Assembly (NCBI GenBank): GCA_016946835.1
Contig: JACVTC010000028.1
Span: 227,501 to 289,500, forward strand
DNA: 62,000 bases
Source of the DNA: Neocallimastix lanati (nom. inval.)
Lineage: Eukaryota > Neocallimastigomycota > Neocallimastigomycetes > Neocallimastigales > Neocallimastigaceae
Direction: 5' to 3'
Each line of letters begins with the position of its first letter. Positions within the stretch are counted from its first letter, which is position 1. Shown here piece after piece: positions 33,891-45,912 of the stretch. The position numbers and the translations under genes were made by a program. The notes beneath the pieces are model-generated. The model worked only from the letters and a program-made list of their open reading frames with translations. It had not been told where the DNA came from and ran no database searches.

Positions 33891-34780
33891 AATTATAGCA
33901 TAGACAAAAAGAACTAGAGGAATTACGTAATATTTATATTGAAAAAGGTTTAACTCCGGAATTAGCTACAGAGGTTGCTCAACAATTAACTACCGATAAT
34001 ATTGAAGAAGTAGTAAAAATTCATGCCAGAGATGAATTAGGTATTAATATTAATTCTTTAGCTAATCCATTACAAGCTGCTGTAGTTTCTGCATTTACTT
34101 TCTTTTCTGGTGGAATCATTCCCTTTTTATGTAAGTCTAACTCAATGACCAATGATTATTTATTTTATTAAGAACTATTTATATTTTCTCTTATTTTATT
34201 ATTTAATATTTAATGTTTTATTATTTATATTTAATATTTTATATTTTAAATTTTATATTTTATATTTTATTTTTAATATTCTATATTCTATATTCTATAT
34301 TCTATATTCTATATTCTATATTTTATGTTCTATATTTTATATCCTATATCCTATATTTATGTTAATATCAATATATTTAATATATGTACATATATTTTTT
34401 TTTTTTAATAATAATTTTTCATTCTTATTAACAATTATAAAGCCTGCTCATTTATTGAAGATTTTAATACCAAGATTTGTATACTGGTAATTGTTACCTG
34501 TCTATTACTATTTCTTTTTGGTACTATTGGAGCAGTACTAGGTGGAGCACCAATCTTTAAGGTAAAAAAAAAAAGAAAAAAAAAAAAAATAAAATAAAAT
34601 AAAATAAAATAAAATTCTTTAATATTAAATTAAATATATATATATATTTCTGATAAAAATATTTTTTTATTTTTTATTAAAATTCGTTTATATATATATA
34701 AGGCTTCTATGAGAGTTTTAATAGGTGGTATTATTGCTATGGGTGGCTCCTTTGGTATTGGTAAACTTTTTAATGTCTGA
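32162..34780 (+). CDS. CCC1: Ccc1/VIT1-family vacuolar iron(II)/manganese transporter, six exons
   Basis: Predicted to move cytosolic Fe2+ (and Mn2+) into the vacuole in exchange for protons. Exons 32162-32367, 32927-33090, 33586-33671, 33899-34130, 34443-34561 and 34703-34780 join in phase to 294 residues. After a 70-residue acidic disordered N terminus comes APWLRAAVLGLNDGLVSTSS (helix 1 with the conserved Asp), then a Gly/Ala-rich helix 2 ending ACGEYVSVSSQ, and a charged cytosolic metal-binding segment rich in Glu (KDAEQADLDKEREEHLKGPL, RQKELEEL). ARDELGI precedes three further helices (AVVSAFTFFSGGIIPF, ICILVIVTCLLLFLFGTIGA, VLIGGIIAMGGSFGIGKLF). This is the standard five-helix VIT layout with the key acidic residues present. 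Introns are AT-rich with long A or T runs. Confidence 0.95.
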
Positions 34781-34802
34781 CCTCTTTAAAAAAGATAAAG
34801 AT

Positions 34803-34844
<42 letters not shown>

Positions 34845-34963
34845 CAAAAAAACAAAAAAAAAAAAAAAATTATTTATTTATTTATTTATTATTTAATTTA
34901 CATAACCATTTTTTTTCTTAAAAACCATATTTAAAAAATTTTAGTTCATTTAATTTTTAGTGG

Positions 34964-35045
<82 letters not shown>

Positions 35046-35308
35046 GATAATAATAGAAATGATAATTAATAATGAAAAAATGATAGAAAAAAAAAAAAAA
35101 AATCAAATAGATTCTAAAATAGAAACTTCTAATAAAAACAAAAACAAAGTAATAATAAAAATTACAGTGTATAATAATAATTAAAAAAAAAAAAAAAAAA
35201 AGATATATTACACCTAGTCTTATTCAAAAATTAATGATAAAAGATAAAATTTAATTATCGATAATCATTATAATGATAATGATAATAAAATACGATAAAA
35301 ATTAAAAA

Positions 35309-35345
<37 letters not shown>

Positions 35346-36624
35346 TAAGAAATTGAATTCAATAAAATATTTAATTTTATTTAAAATTTTTATAATTTTT
35401 ATGAATTTTAAATTTTATTAAAAATTTATTTATGTGTTTAATTAATAAAGTTTAATTAAAAGTGATTAAAGATTATTTTATTAGTAATACTTTTTTTTTT
35501 TTTTTTTTTTTTTAAATTTGTTTAATTGAAGATAAATTTTTAAAGATAATCTTTATTAATAATGATTGTTAATAATTTAATTTTTATTTTATTTTATTTA
35601 TTATTTTTATTTATTTATTTATTTATTATTATTTTTATTTATTTATTTATTTTGAATTGATGATAATTCTTGTTACAAAAAATATATGTATAAATTTCTA
35701 TTTATTTATATAAAAATATTTATAATAGATATACCAATTTTTAATTTTTATAATTTTATAATTTTTTTATTTTTATTTATTTATAATTATTTATAAGAGA
35801 AAAAGGAAAAAGATAGTGAAAATAAATATTTTTAAAAAAAAAAAAATTATAAAAAATGATAATAATAATTATAAAATAAATAAAAGCGAATAAAATAAAA
35901 ATAATAGTAAATTGAAAAATGGTAGAATAAAAAAAAAAAAATTATAATAAATATATATTAATAAAGAAAATATTATATATATATATAATATATTTTTAAA
36001 AATTATAAAAAAATAAAAATAAAAATGTATTTATGTATATATATAAATAAAAATTAATAATAATTAAAAATAATTATAGATATAGATATACATTTATATT
36101 TATATTTATATATTTATTTTTGTCATTTATAAATATATAAACGACAAAATGTTTTTTTTTTTTTTTTTTTTTCTAATTTTTCTTATATAGTATAAAATAA
36201 AGGAATAACAAGACATAAAGTAAATATACACACATATATATTTATATATAAAGCTTTATGGAAAAAGGAAAAAAAAAAAAAAAAAAAAAAAAAAATGAAT
36301 GAAAAACTACGATTGATGGATTAAATTGAAATGAGAAGCTCATTTTAATGAACAAAAATAAAAATAAAATAAAAATAATATATATATATATATATATTTA
36401 AATAATAATAATAATAATAAAAGCTAATAAATAAATAAACATTTTTTTTATTTTATTTTATATAATTATTACTTTTGTCTATTTTTATTTTTATTTTTAT
36501 TTTTATTTTTATTTTTGTTTTTTTATTTTTTTTTATTTTTTGGTGTTGTAGTCGTTCTATTGATTGGTTTTATTTCATCATTCATCGATCATTCCATTCT
36601 TCATAGTTAATCACTTTTTTTTTC
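34781..36624. other. Intergenic region between convergent CCC1 and the orphan gene
   Basis: Probable CCC1 3' UTR with an A tract of about 40 bases at 34805-34842, the AAT microsatellite at 34973-35044, and further A/T tracts. Open frames here are Ile or Lys runs and are rejected. Confidence 0.5.
34973..35044. repeat. (AAT)n microsatellite
   Basis: About 24 AAT triplets. Read through, it gives poly-isoleucine and no gene. Confidence 0.9.
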
Positions 36625-39600
36625 TTACATTCTATTTTTTTTTGATTTACGATATTTTAGAATTTTTTTGGTATTTTCTTGTTTCTTTTTGTAATTACGT
36701 GAATTCATGGCATATGCTGAAGGAGAAGAAATACGACTGGTAGGTGGAACAGCATTATTCTTTTGATAGGTATAACCAAAATTATCAAAAGAGGGATGTG
36801 TAGGTGTAGAAGGGGCAAAAGTACTATGTTGAGGTAAGGAATCTGAAGAATGATTATTAAAGGAATATTTAAATTTAAGGGTAGGGCTTTGTTTTGGTGT
36901 TGTTGGTGTTGTTGGTGAGGCTGGTGAGGCTGGTGAGGTTGGTGAAGTTGATGTTGGTGTTGAGGGTGGTGGTGGTGGTGGTGATAGTAGTAGTATTTGA
37001 TGCTGATCTTCATCGATATCCATTGAATGATTTTCATTCGTATCCATTTCTTTTCTTTCAAATAAAGATACATTTATTCTTTCTTGACCTTCTTGACCTT
37101 CTTGACCATTTACCTTTTTAGTAAAGGAAAAAATGGAGGATGATTTTTCTTCTCTATCTTTTTCGTCTTTTCCAATTTTTTCATCTTCTCTTTCTCTGTC
37201 ACCATCATTATTATCCCGATCATCATTATCATCTTCTTCTATTTTATCACCTCTATCTTTATGATATTTTTTAACAATATCTTCAACGGAATCCTTTTTC
37301 AAAAGGATGGAAGTGAATCTTTCTGAAAGATAATTATTAATTTCATTAATACGTCGAAGATTTTCATTAAATTCTATGGTTGATTTTTCCGTTAGAGGAT
37401 CAACATTAGTACTACCATTCCAAGAAAGACGTCGTAATTTACGAACATTATTAGAAGATGAGGTACTACGAGGAATACGAAGACTTGAAGAATAAAGTGG
37501 GGTATCATTTTCTCTAGTATTGAAATGAAAACCTAATTTTGGAATATCTTGAGGTTGAGTTTGAGTCTTAGTTTCATTATTTGAATGTTGCAAATTGTCA
37601 GAATTGAAATTGAAATTGGAATTGGAATTGGAATTATTAGAATGATCCTTCTCTTCCTCATGATCATAGATAGTGTGAGAGAGGTTCATTTCATTCTTAT
37701 CCTTCATCCTACTATCTATCGGAATAGTATTATTATTATTATTGATAGCATTAAAGGGGTTAGTAGAAGAACGTTGAAATGATGATAAAAATTGATGTCT
37801 AAATAAGGCATAATTAGGATCATAGTTAGAAGAAGTAGGTGAGTAAGAAGTGGAAGATGAAAATAATCTATTTCTATTTTCTTGTTCTTGATATTGTTGT
37901 TGTTGTTGGAAAAAGGTTTCTTTAACAATTCTAGATTCTAAATCTAATGAAAGACTTTTAACTCTTTTAGGAATACGTGGTTGAGAATATAAAGATGCTG
38001 AATTAGTGGTATTAGCATTGATATTGGTATTGGTATTAACAATGGCATTAGTATTGACATTAATATTAGCATTGGCATTAGCGTTAGTATTAGTATTAGC
38101 ATTTGAAATATTGGAATTAAGGAAGGAATTAGTTCTACTATAAATAATTGGAATTCTTTTATTATTACCAGCATTGAAATAATTGTTTGATGATTTTCCA
38201 ATTAAGTTATCATTTTCATCATTAGAAATTGAGATGGAATACTCTTTTCCTTCTTGACTTGATTTAATTGTTGCTTTAATTTCTGTTGTTGTTTCCTCTG
38301 AAGTGGAATGACTACTTTCCAAAATTTTTTCAATAATTTCATCATCCTCTTCAATAGCATCATCTCCAAAGATTTTATCAAATTCACTTTGTTCTTCTTC
38401 TTCTTTTTCTTTTTCTTCTTTTTCTTCTTTTTCTCTGCCCTTTTTATCTTTATCTTTATTATCATTGTCTTTTGTATCTATGGATTGTTTATTGTTCTCT
38501 ATCTCTATTGAAGAATTATTTTGATGATGATCATATTTATTATTATTGTATAGTTCATTTCCTTCTCCATTTTCATGTTCATTTTCATGTTCATTTTCAT
38601 GTTCATTTTCATGTTCATTTTCATTTCCATTTCCATTTCCATTTCCATTTCCATTTTCATTTTCATTTTCATTTTCATTTTTATGATCTTGATCAAGGTT
38701 AGAACTTAATTCTTCGGAATGCATTAATTGATCAATTGGTTCTTCCATTTCGGTCTTTTCCTTTTCTTCTTCATTTTCCTCATTTTCCTCATTTTCTTTC
38801 TTTTCCTTGGCATTTATATTCGTATCCACGGTTTGTTGTACCTTGTTTTCTTGTTTCTTCTTCATTAATTCCAATTGTTTATTTTGCTTTAATAGATAGT
38901 GTTGCTGTTTATCATAATATTCTTGTTTATTCTTTAATTGTTGAGCATAGTATTGCTGACGAAGTTGATATTGTTTAAAGAGATAGGAATGAATTCTCAT
39001 ATTACGTTTTCGACGTTCTTGAATAGCATCATTTTCTTGAAGTGAACGCTCATGAATACTTGTTAAAATCTTATTACGTTCATTTCTCCAATTTTCATGT
39101 TCCAACATTAAATTGATCGTTTTATGGAAAAGATCTTCCACTTGATACCTAATTACATTTAAGGTTGCTACCAAATGAAGATACGAGGAAGTAAATTCAA
39201 AATCAGTAATACTAAAATCTTTATTATCTTTTTCTGAGCTTACATTAACAAAGAATTCCTTCGTTAAATGTTTTATTTCTTCATAGGAAGAAAAAAGCAT
39301 ATAGGAAGAGAACTGTTGTTGTTGATAGTCATATTCCATCTTTTTATTAATTTCACTAGTCATATCACCAATACGATTGGACAGTAATTGCCATGATTCG
39401 TTTACAGAGGATTGAGAAGGGTCAAGAAGTGTAGAAGACGTAGTGATGAGACGAGAAAGTGTACTTTCCTGTTTTTTAGAATGATTTAATTCTTCGGTGT
39501 TTTCTTCATCCATAGACGATGAAGTTATCGAATTTTTCATGGAAGTAGATGAGGTAGTAGTAGTAGTTTTAGATATAGAATTAGAAGAGGAAGTTGAAAG

Positions 39601-42600
39601 AGCACCTGTGACTGTGGTTGTGGCTGTGGTAGAATTAGGAGGTGGTTGAGGAGAAGAAAGTGAAAGTGAAGGAGAAGTAGGAGAAGAAGATAAAACAGAC
39701 AAAGGATTATTATCAATATTAGTATTGGCTGTTAAAATATGATCGATAAGTCTTATGCCGGTATTCATTTGATTCATTGCTTTAAGATCATTCATTTCAG
39801 TTAAAAATTCCTTATTCTTTTTTTGAATGGCATCAATTGTAGCATAGGTTTCACTATATATTTTATATTTTTGTTTTAAAGCCATAACAATTTCATCAAT
39901 GGTCATTTTCACAGAGGGTTCTAATTGATCATATAATTGATGATAATCTTTCTCTACAGGAGAATTCTTAAGACCCTGACCTATTAAACTTACTTCTTTA
40001 TCTTCAATATTAATAAATGTAGCATTACCATTATCCATTGTAAGAGAAGCAGAAATAGAAAGGTCCATAGCCTCTTGATTTTGATTTTGATTTTGATTTT
40101 GATTTGTTTCTTCTGAATTTTCTTTAATCATATCATTTTGATCTCCATAGTTATTTGTAATAAAAGTAATATTATTATTGTTACTGGAATGATTAGATTT
40201 TTCTCTGGTAAACTTTTCATTCTCCACTGGTTTTCCTGATCCTCGTAGTATGGCATCCTCTTGAGGAAGAAGATAGGATGATTTTTGAATGGAATCTCGA
40301 GACGTAAATTCTTGGACCATATCATGATTTTCATTTATGGGCTCACTTTCATTATTCATGGAATCGATTGGGTTAGTGACCTTCGTACTACGTTCCTTAT
40401 GCGAAATGGTATCTTTGGTCTGTGGGGATCCATTATTAGAGATATTACTAATTTGTGTTAAGCTTTCTTCTGCTGTTGTTTCTGTGGTTGTAATAAAGGA
40501 AGATACGGTAGATAAGAGAGTAGGAGTAGCCGGTATAATATTTTCAGAAACCATTAATTGATCATTAGTAGAAGAAATAAGTGGAGTCTTAAACGGTAAT
40601 TCAAGAGAGGAAGGTGAAGCATGACTGTGCTCTTGATCACGTTCATTAATTATGGTTTGAATAGAATTAGAATTATCTATTGGTTCTTCAGTGTCCATCA
40701 TCATAGTATCTGATGGCGAAGGATCTTTTAAATTATTTTTTAAATTTGTAGGTTTTACAAAATCATCATAGTTGGGATTGACCTCCTCATGAGGATTACA
40801 TACTTTTTCGAATAAAGAATCGATAAAATCTGCTCGTTGTACTAGACGTTCTATAATATCATAGGTAGTATGTTTGCTATTATTACTACCATTGGTATCG
40901 TTACGGACATTATTTTCATTGTCATTGGTGATCATAGTATCCGGTAGATTTGAAGAGTCTTGAAGATCATTGAGAGTTCCTAAGAATCGATGGATTAATT
41001 GTTCCACTATTTCATCACGAAGTTCATTAATATCATGTAAAATACCTCTTTTCATATTATTAAGGAAGGGTGGGTATAAAAAATGTAATAAAATAAATTT
41101 AGGTTGTGGTAGATTTGAAATCATTTTACGATAATCTAAATATTTTCTCTTTTTATCATCCATAGGAGCAGCAGCTAACACCTCTGTACCTATAGTACTT
41201 AAAGGTTGTGCCAAGAGCGTAGCCTCTTCAGGAGAAAGGTGACTTTCAAGTTCATTCGTTTCATTATAATTCATTTTAATGGAGAGATATTTCAATAAGT
41301 AATTCTCTTCTATATTCAAATCATTCATCATTATTTTAAAACAAAATTCATCCACTCCCTTATATTTTAATGCTCTTTGTTTCTTGGAAGGTAATCTTGA
41401 AGCCTCTTTCTTTCCTCGTTTTTGACAGTTTAAGTTGATTACGTCAGACGGTTTATCGTCACTACTTTCTATTGGACTAAGAACATTAGGTTGAATCGAC
41501 ATCGACTCTTCGTCTAATAATGTAGTATTATTGTTGCCGCTATCTTTTACAACAGGTAAAATAGTTCGATCACGAATGACGGCTTTAGATTGAACAATTC
41601 GTTTAGAAGGATCAGCAGTTAATTTTAAGGAAGACATCATGAATTGAATTTCCTTCATTTCAGTTTTAAGACGTTTCACTTCTCGTATTTCCTTACTTTC
41701 TTCCTTATGTTTTTGACCACTGCGTTTAAAGAATTTTAAAATACCCAATTTTTTGGAAGTGGAGGAAGAAGAAGAGGATTCATGATTCATGGTTTTAGTT
41801 TTTTTATCAATAATTAATGAATTAATATCCTGAAGACGAACCTCTAAACTTTCATATAATTCCTTATCATGATTGATTTCAATGAAACGTGCAATAAATT
41901 CTTGACGCATTTTTTTCAAGGCATCATTCAATACCTCCATACCATAGATTTGAACTCGCATCATACTTTCTGTTTCGAGAATATGTTGTTCGTAACGATG
42001 TAAATAGCTATTAGTAAGCCATATATAATAATTTTGTGGTAATATATCATTAAGATAATCATGTTGAATGTAATGCGTATAGATATCAATTAATTCAGAC
42101 TTTAGTTTGGACTTTAAAAATTCATACATTTTTCGTGGAATCATTTCCTTAATATTATTTTTAATAATAGTATCATTATCATTATCTTTAGTGGTATTAT
42201 CGTTTCCTGATGTACTACGATGATGATGTCCATGGCCCTCTTTATTTGCTTTATTATGAATCATTGCGGTGGACGTAAATGGAAAAAGGGAAAATGTAAA
42301 ATTACTAAACATTTTCTTTGATTTTGAATTACTTTCATTTGAATTGAATTGAGATTCTTTCAAACTTTTCTTTCTAGCTTCTTCTTTTTCTATTAATTTT
42401 TTCTTTTCTAGACTAATTTTTCGCTTCCCTCTTTTAAATTTTGTAATAATAGTATTTAGTTTAATTTCGCAATATCTTGGCATATCCCATTCCATTTCGT
42501 TACCATCAATGAATTGACATATCAATTTTTTTTCTTGCAAGTCAAAGATACATTCATTGACGACAGACGATCTCCAAAACGCGGCATCATTTTCAATAAT

Positions 42601-42786
42601 TAAATTTTGATATGCATAATTTCGTTTATCTAAATTGTTACTATTATAAAATATAGAAGCTATAAAATCTTTTTGCATATATTCTGGTATTTTTATATTC
42701 ACATTGAATAATAAATCTTGCTGTTTTATTTCTACATCTGATGACGTTAGAAATGCATTTTCTCTATTTCTTATTTGTAATTTCAT
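36625..42786 (-). CDS. Large intronless protein of unknown family, mostly disordered with coiled coils (2053 residues)
   Basis: One uninterrupted frame from ATG at 42786 to the stop at 36625. I do not recognise the family. The N-terminal 135 residues look folded (IPEYMQKDFIASIFYN ... AAFWRSSVV ... LICQFIDGNEMEWDMPRY) and end in a basic KFKRGKRKIS patch. Helical, non-repetitive sequence follows at about 225-340 (QNYYIWLTNSYLHRYEQHIL, MRQEFIARFIEINHDKELYE) and 560-610 (FILLHFLYPPFLNNMKRGIL). A long Gln/Lys/Glu coiled coil is predicted at about 1235-1320 (KQYQLRQQYYAQQLKNKQEY). Low-complexity blocks include an (EN/GN/EH)n stretch at about 1366-1409, an Asn/Thr/Ala block near 1540-1580, Ser-rich tracts and a Pro/Ser/Thr tail near 1925-1965. 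Unlike every other host gene here it has no intron. It may be a scaffold or nuclear protein; that is a guess from composition. Confidence 0.88.
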   Translation of the reverse strand: MKLQIRNRENAFLTSSDVEIKQQDLLFNVNIKIPEYMQKDFIASIFYNSNNLDKRNYAYQNLIIENDAAFWRSSVVNECIFDLQEKKLICQFIDGNEMEWDMPRYCEIKLNTIITKFKRGKRKISLEKKKLIEKEEARKKSLKESQFNSNESNSKSKKMFSNFTFSLFPFTSTAMIHNKANKEGHGHHHRSTSGNDNTTKDNDNDTIIKNNIKEMIPRKMYEFLKSKLKSELIDIYTHYIQHDYLNDILPQNYYIWLTNSYLHRYEQHILETESMMRVQIYGMEVLNDALKKMRQEFIARFIEINHDKELYESLEVRLQDINSLIIDKKTKTMNHESSSSSSTSKKLGILKFFKRSGQKHKEESKEIREVKRLKTEMKEIQFMMSSLKLTADPSKRIVQSKAVIRDRTILPVVKDSGNNNTTLLDEESMSIQPNVLSPIESSDDKPSDVINLNCQKRGKKEASRLPSKKQRALKYKGVDEFCFKIMMNDLNIEENYLLKYLSIKMNYNETNELESHLSPEEATLLAQPLSTIGTEVLAAAPMDDKKRKYLDYRKMISNLPQPKFILLHFLYPPFLNNMKRGILHDINELRDEIVEQLIHRFLGTLNDLQDSSNLPDTMITNDNENNVRNDTNGSNNSKHTTYDIIERLVQRADFIDSLFEKVCNPHEEVNPNYDDFVKPTNLKNNLKDPSPSDTMMMDTEEPIDNSNSIQTIINERDQEHSHASPSSLELPFKTPLISSTNDQLMVSENIIPATPTLLSTVSSFITTTETTAEESLTQISNISNNGSPQTKDTISHKERSTKVTNPIDSMNNESEPINENHDMVQEFTSRDSIQKSSYLLPQEDAILRGSGKPVENEKFTREKSNHSSNNNNITFITNNYGDQNDMIKENSEETNQNQNQNQNQEAMDLSISASLTMDNGNATFINIEDKEVSLIGQGLKNSPVEKDYHQLYDQLEPSVKMTIDEIVMALKQKYKIYSETYATIDAIQKKNKEFLTEMNDLKAMNQMNTGIRLIDHILTANTNIDNNPLSVLSSSPTSPSLSLSSPQPPPNSTTATTTVTGALSTSSSNSISKTTTTTSSTSMKNSITSSSMDEENTEELNHSKKQESTLSRLITTSSTLLDPSQSSVNESWQLLSNRIGDMTSEINKKMEYDYQQQQFSSYMLFSSYEEIKHLTKEFFVNVSSEKDNKDFSITDFEFTSSYLHLVATLNVIRYQVEDLFHKTINLMLEHENWRNERNKILTSIHERSLQENDAIQERRKRNMRIHSYLFKQYQLRQQYYAQQLKNKQEYYDKQQHYLLKQNKQLELMKKKQENKVQQTVDTNINAKEKKENEENEENEEEKEKTEMEEPIDQLMHSEELSSNLDQDHKNENENENENGNGNGNGNGNENEHENEHENEHENEHENGEGNELYNNNKYDHHQNNSSIEIENNKQSIDTKDNDNKDKDKKGREKEEKEEKEKEEEEQSEFDKIFGDDAIEEDDEIIEKILESSHSTSEETTTEIKATIKSSQEGKEYSISISNDENDNLIGKSSNNYFNAGNNKRIPIIYSRTNSFLNSNISNANTNTNANANANINVNTNAIVNTNTNINANTTNSASLYSQPRIPKRVKSLSLDLESRIVKETFFQQQQQYQEQENRNRLFSSSTSYSPTSSNYDPNYALFRHQFLSSFQRSSTNPFNAINNNNNTIPIDSRMKDKNEMNLSHTIYDHEEEKDHSNNSNSNSNFNFNSDNLQHSNNETKTQTQPQDIPKLGFHFNTRENDTPLYSSSLRIPRSTSSSNNVRKLRRLSWNGSTNVDPLTEKSTIEFNENLRRINEINNYLSERFTSILLKKDSVEDIVKKYHKDRGDKIEEDDNDDRDNNDGDREREDEKIGKDEKDREEKSSSIFSFTKKVNGQEGQEGQERINVSLFERKEMDTNENHSMDIDEDQHQILLLSPPPPPPSTPTSTSPTSPASPASPTTPTTPKQSPTLKFKYSFNNHSSDSLPQHSTFAPSTPTHPSFDNFGYTYQKNNAVPPTSRISSPSAYAMNSRNYKKKQENTKKILKYRKSKKNRM
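38555..38690. repeat. Hexanucleotide tandem array inside the orphan ORF
   Basis: About 20 units of TTTCAT/TTCCAT/GTTCAT hexamers, in frame on the minus strand, encoding alternating Glu-Asn, Gly-Asn and Glu-His pairs. The unit length keeps the frame, so copy number can vary without breaking the protein. Confidence 0.85.
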
Positions 42787-44381
42787 CTTTTTGTTTTTTA
42801 TTATTTATTTATTTATTTATTATTGATTTTACCTTTTTTTTTTTTTTTTCAATTTGTTTTTTTTTTTTTTACTATATATTTATATATTTATATATTTATA
42901 TATATATATTAAAACAAAAACATTTAACAGTTCAACTATACAAATATCTAATATTTTAATGTGATTTTAATATGGATAATTTTAAATATTAATACTTTAA
43001 CTTTTTTTTTTTTTTTTTTTTTTTTATAAAATTAAAAATTGATATTGTTTTACAGGCTTATAGATTATATTTATATATTTTTTCTTTTTCTTTTATAAAT
43101 ATATGTACATTTAATTTTAATTTTTTAAGATTAGTAATTTAGTAGTTATATTTTAAAAGAATTAAGGATATTATTTTATTTATAATTTGTGAACTGTGAG
43201 AAAATATTATATATGGAATAGTTTCAAAGATATGTTTCGTTTTTTTTTTTTTTTTACAAAAAAAAAAAAAAAAAAAAAACTACTGTTAATTATATATATA
43301 GTTGATATAATATATGAATGAAAATTTATATAGTTGATAATAATATGGTTATATTTATTAATATTTATGAAAAAAAAATATAAATTGTCTTTTTCTAACT
43401 ATTTACAATATATATATTTATTTGGAGAGTTTAAAGTTTTTTTTTTTTTTTATTATTTTATTTTTTGAAACCAAAGCATATATATTTGTTTAATAAATAA
43501 ATAAATAAAATTTTTTTTATTGATATAATTATAAAATATGTGTAATAAAATTTATTATAAATTATGTATATTTTTCATTAAATATTGGATATATGTCTAT
43601 TGCTATAAAAAAAAATACTGATATTAAATTTTATATTAATATAAATAAATTTTACATAAAAAAAACTAAAATAAAATAAATACTAAAATAAAAAATTTTC
43701 TATTATTATTTTTAATATTGCAAAAATATAAATATATTATTATTTAATAAATATTAAATTAAAAATAATCATGAATATTGATAATTTCGATAATATTTAT
43801 AGATATAGATATTTTTTTTATAAGGTGTATTAATAATTCTTTTTATTATTTTTTTTAACTTTGAGAAAAAAAAAGTTTATATATAGAATATTATATAAAA
43901 AATATAAAATTATATTAGTTTATAATTTATATATCATTATATATAAATGTATATATTATTAACAAAAAAATAAAAAAAGGAGAATTATTTAATAATATAT
44001 TATGAATTTAAATATTATTATACCTATTATACTTTTAATCTTTTTTATATTTTAAATTTTTATTTTGAATTAAATAGAAAAATGATAAAAGTTTGTTTCT
44101 TAATAGATTTTAAATTTTTATTAAATGTTCAAATAAATTCTACATGGTTTTCTTCATTCTAAAATTGTTTGTCATATAAAAAATTTGAATTTAATTTTTA
44201 TTTAAAAGTATATATATATTTTTTATAAATTGTATTATAGTGTTATTTAATTATAATAGATATCATAATAATTCAATTTATTATCCTTAATAAAATGATT
44301 CAATTTAAATTTATTGTATTTGATTTGAAATCAGATTTTAAAGTATGAAATATATTTAAATAAAAATATTAAAAATAAAAC

Positions 44382-44421
<40 letters not shown>

Positions 44422-45699
44422 TACACCAAGACAAATTTATATTTAATAAATAAAAAAAAAATTTTTTTATATTAAATTATTTCATATAAAAGAATAATTT
44501 AATATATTTTTATTATTATAATTTATTAATATGATAAATATTTATTAATATTATTTATTAATATAATATTATTTATTATATTATTATTATCATTATTATT
44601 AATTTAAATAATAATAAAAAAAAATAAATAGTAATAAATAATAAATAATAAATAATGAATAGTAATAAATAATAAATAATAAATAATAATAAATAATAAA
44701 TAAAATAATAAATAATAAATAATAAATAATAGATAATAAAAAAAAAACTATTAAATTAAAAAATTAAAATGAAAAAAAAATTTTTTTATATTATATTACA
44801 CAATACTATTCCAATATTTATTCACAATAATAAGGAAAATATATTCCAATAGAGGATAAATATATTTGCTTATTCTATCTATTCTATTTTTACATATTTC
44901 TATTAATAATTATATATAGAATCGTAATGTCTAATTTTTACAGCTTGAGAAAATAAATATATCAAAAAAAAAAAAATATTAAAAATATTAAAATTTTTGA
45001 AATAAGCCAAATATTCATTAATAATCTAATAAATGATAATATATAAGATTATAAATGGTTATTTGGGGTTGTTTAAATGGAAAAAATGAACATTTATATA
45101 TAATAATCTCTTAATAAATTAATAGATACAAAAATTTTTTTATATCCATATTTAACTTTTATATTAACCAAAAAAAAAAAAAAAAAAGACAATCGAAATC
45201 TTAAATTTTATGGAATTAAAGAAGTAAATTATAATTAAAAATTTCATTTCAATAAAAAAACATAATAACAATAAATGATAAATTTATGATTAATAACCAA
45301 TATGATTTATGATTAGGCAGGTAGTAAATAACTAATACATAAATAAATAAATAAATAAATAAATTAATAAATACATAAATAAATAAATAAATTTTATTTA
45401 TTTTTTAATTATTTCCTTTTTTTTATTCAATTCTTTTTAATTTTTTATTCTTTTTTTTTTAATTCTTTTTTTTTTTTTATGCTTTTTTTTTTTGCTTTCA
45501 TATTTTTTTTTTATATATTTAATAATTGTAATGTGTTACATTTACATATATAGTTTACTTTTATAGTAATGAATTGTGTTATTTAAGAAAATTTTTATTT
45601 TTAATATAAAATTTTACAATTTACTAAATGATTTATACATTAAATACATGATACAATATACTAAAGTATGAAGAATTTATTATTTCATGGAATTATTTA

Positions 45700-45912
45700 T
45701 TAATTATTATTAATTATTATTATTTATTATTATTTATTATTTATTATTTATTATTAATTATTAATTATTATTAATTATTATTATTTATTATTATTTATTA
45801 CTTATTATTTATTATTAATTATTTTTATTATTTATTATTTATTATTTATTATTTATTATTTATTATTTATTATTTATTATTTATTATTTATTATTTATTA
45901 TTTATTATTGAA
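45700..45912. repeat. (TTATTTA)n-type tandem array
   Basis: About 210 bases of seven-base TTATTTA units mixed with TTATTAA variants, related to the larger array at 47250. Confidence 0.88.

Noticed and set aside
34152-34490. 112-residue hydrophobic frame
   Set aside because: It is intron 4 of the CCC1 gene plus part of exon 5 in a wrong frame.
34725-35184. Small Lys- and Ile-rich frames after CCC1
   Set aside because: They cover the last CCC1 exon out of frame, an A tract and an AAT array.
36705-40561. Many small frames on both strands within the orphan gene
   Set aside because: They are shadows of the 2053-codon frame, created by its codon repeats (for example the EN/EH hexamers).
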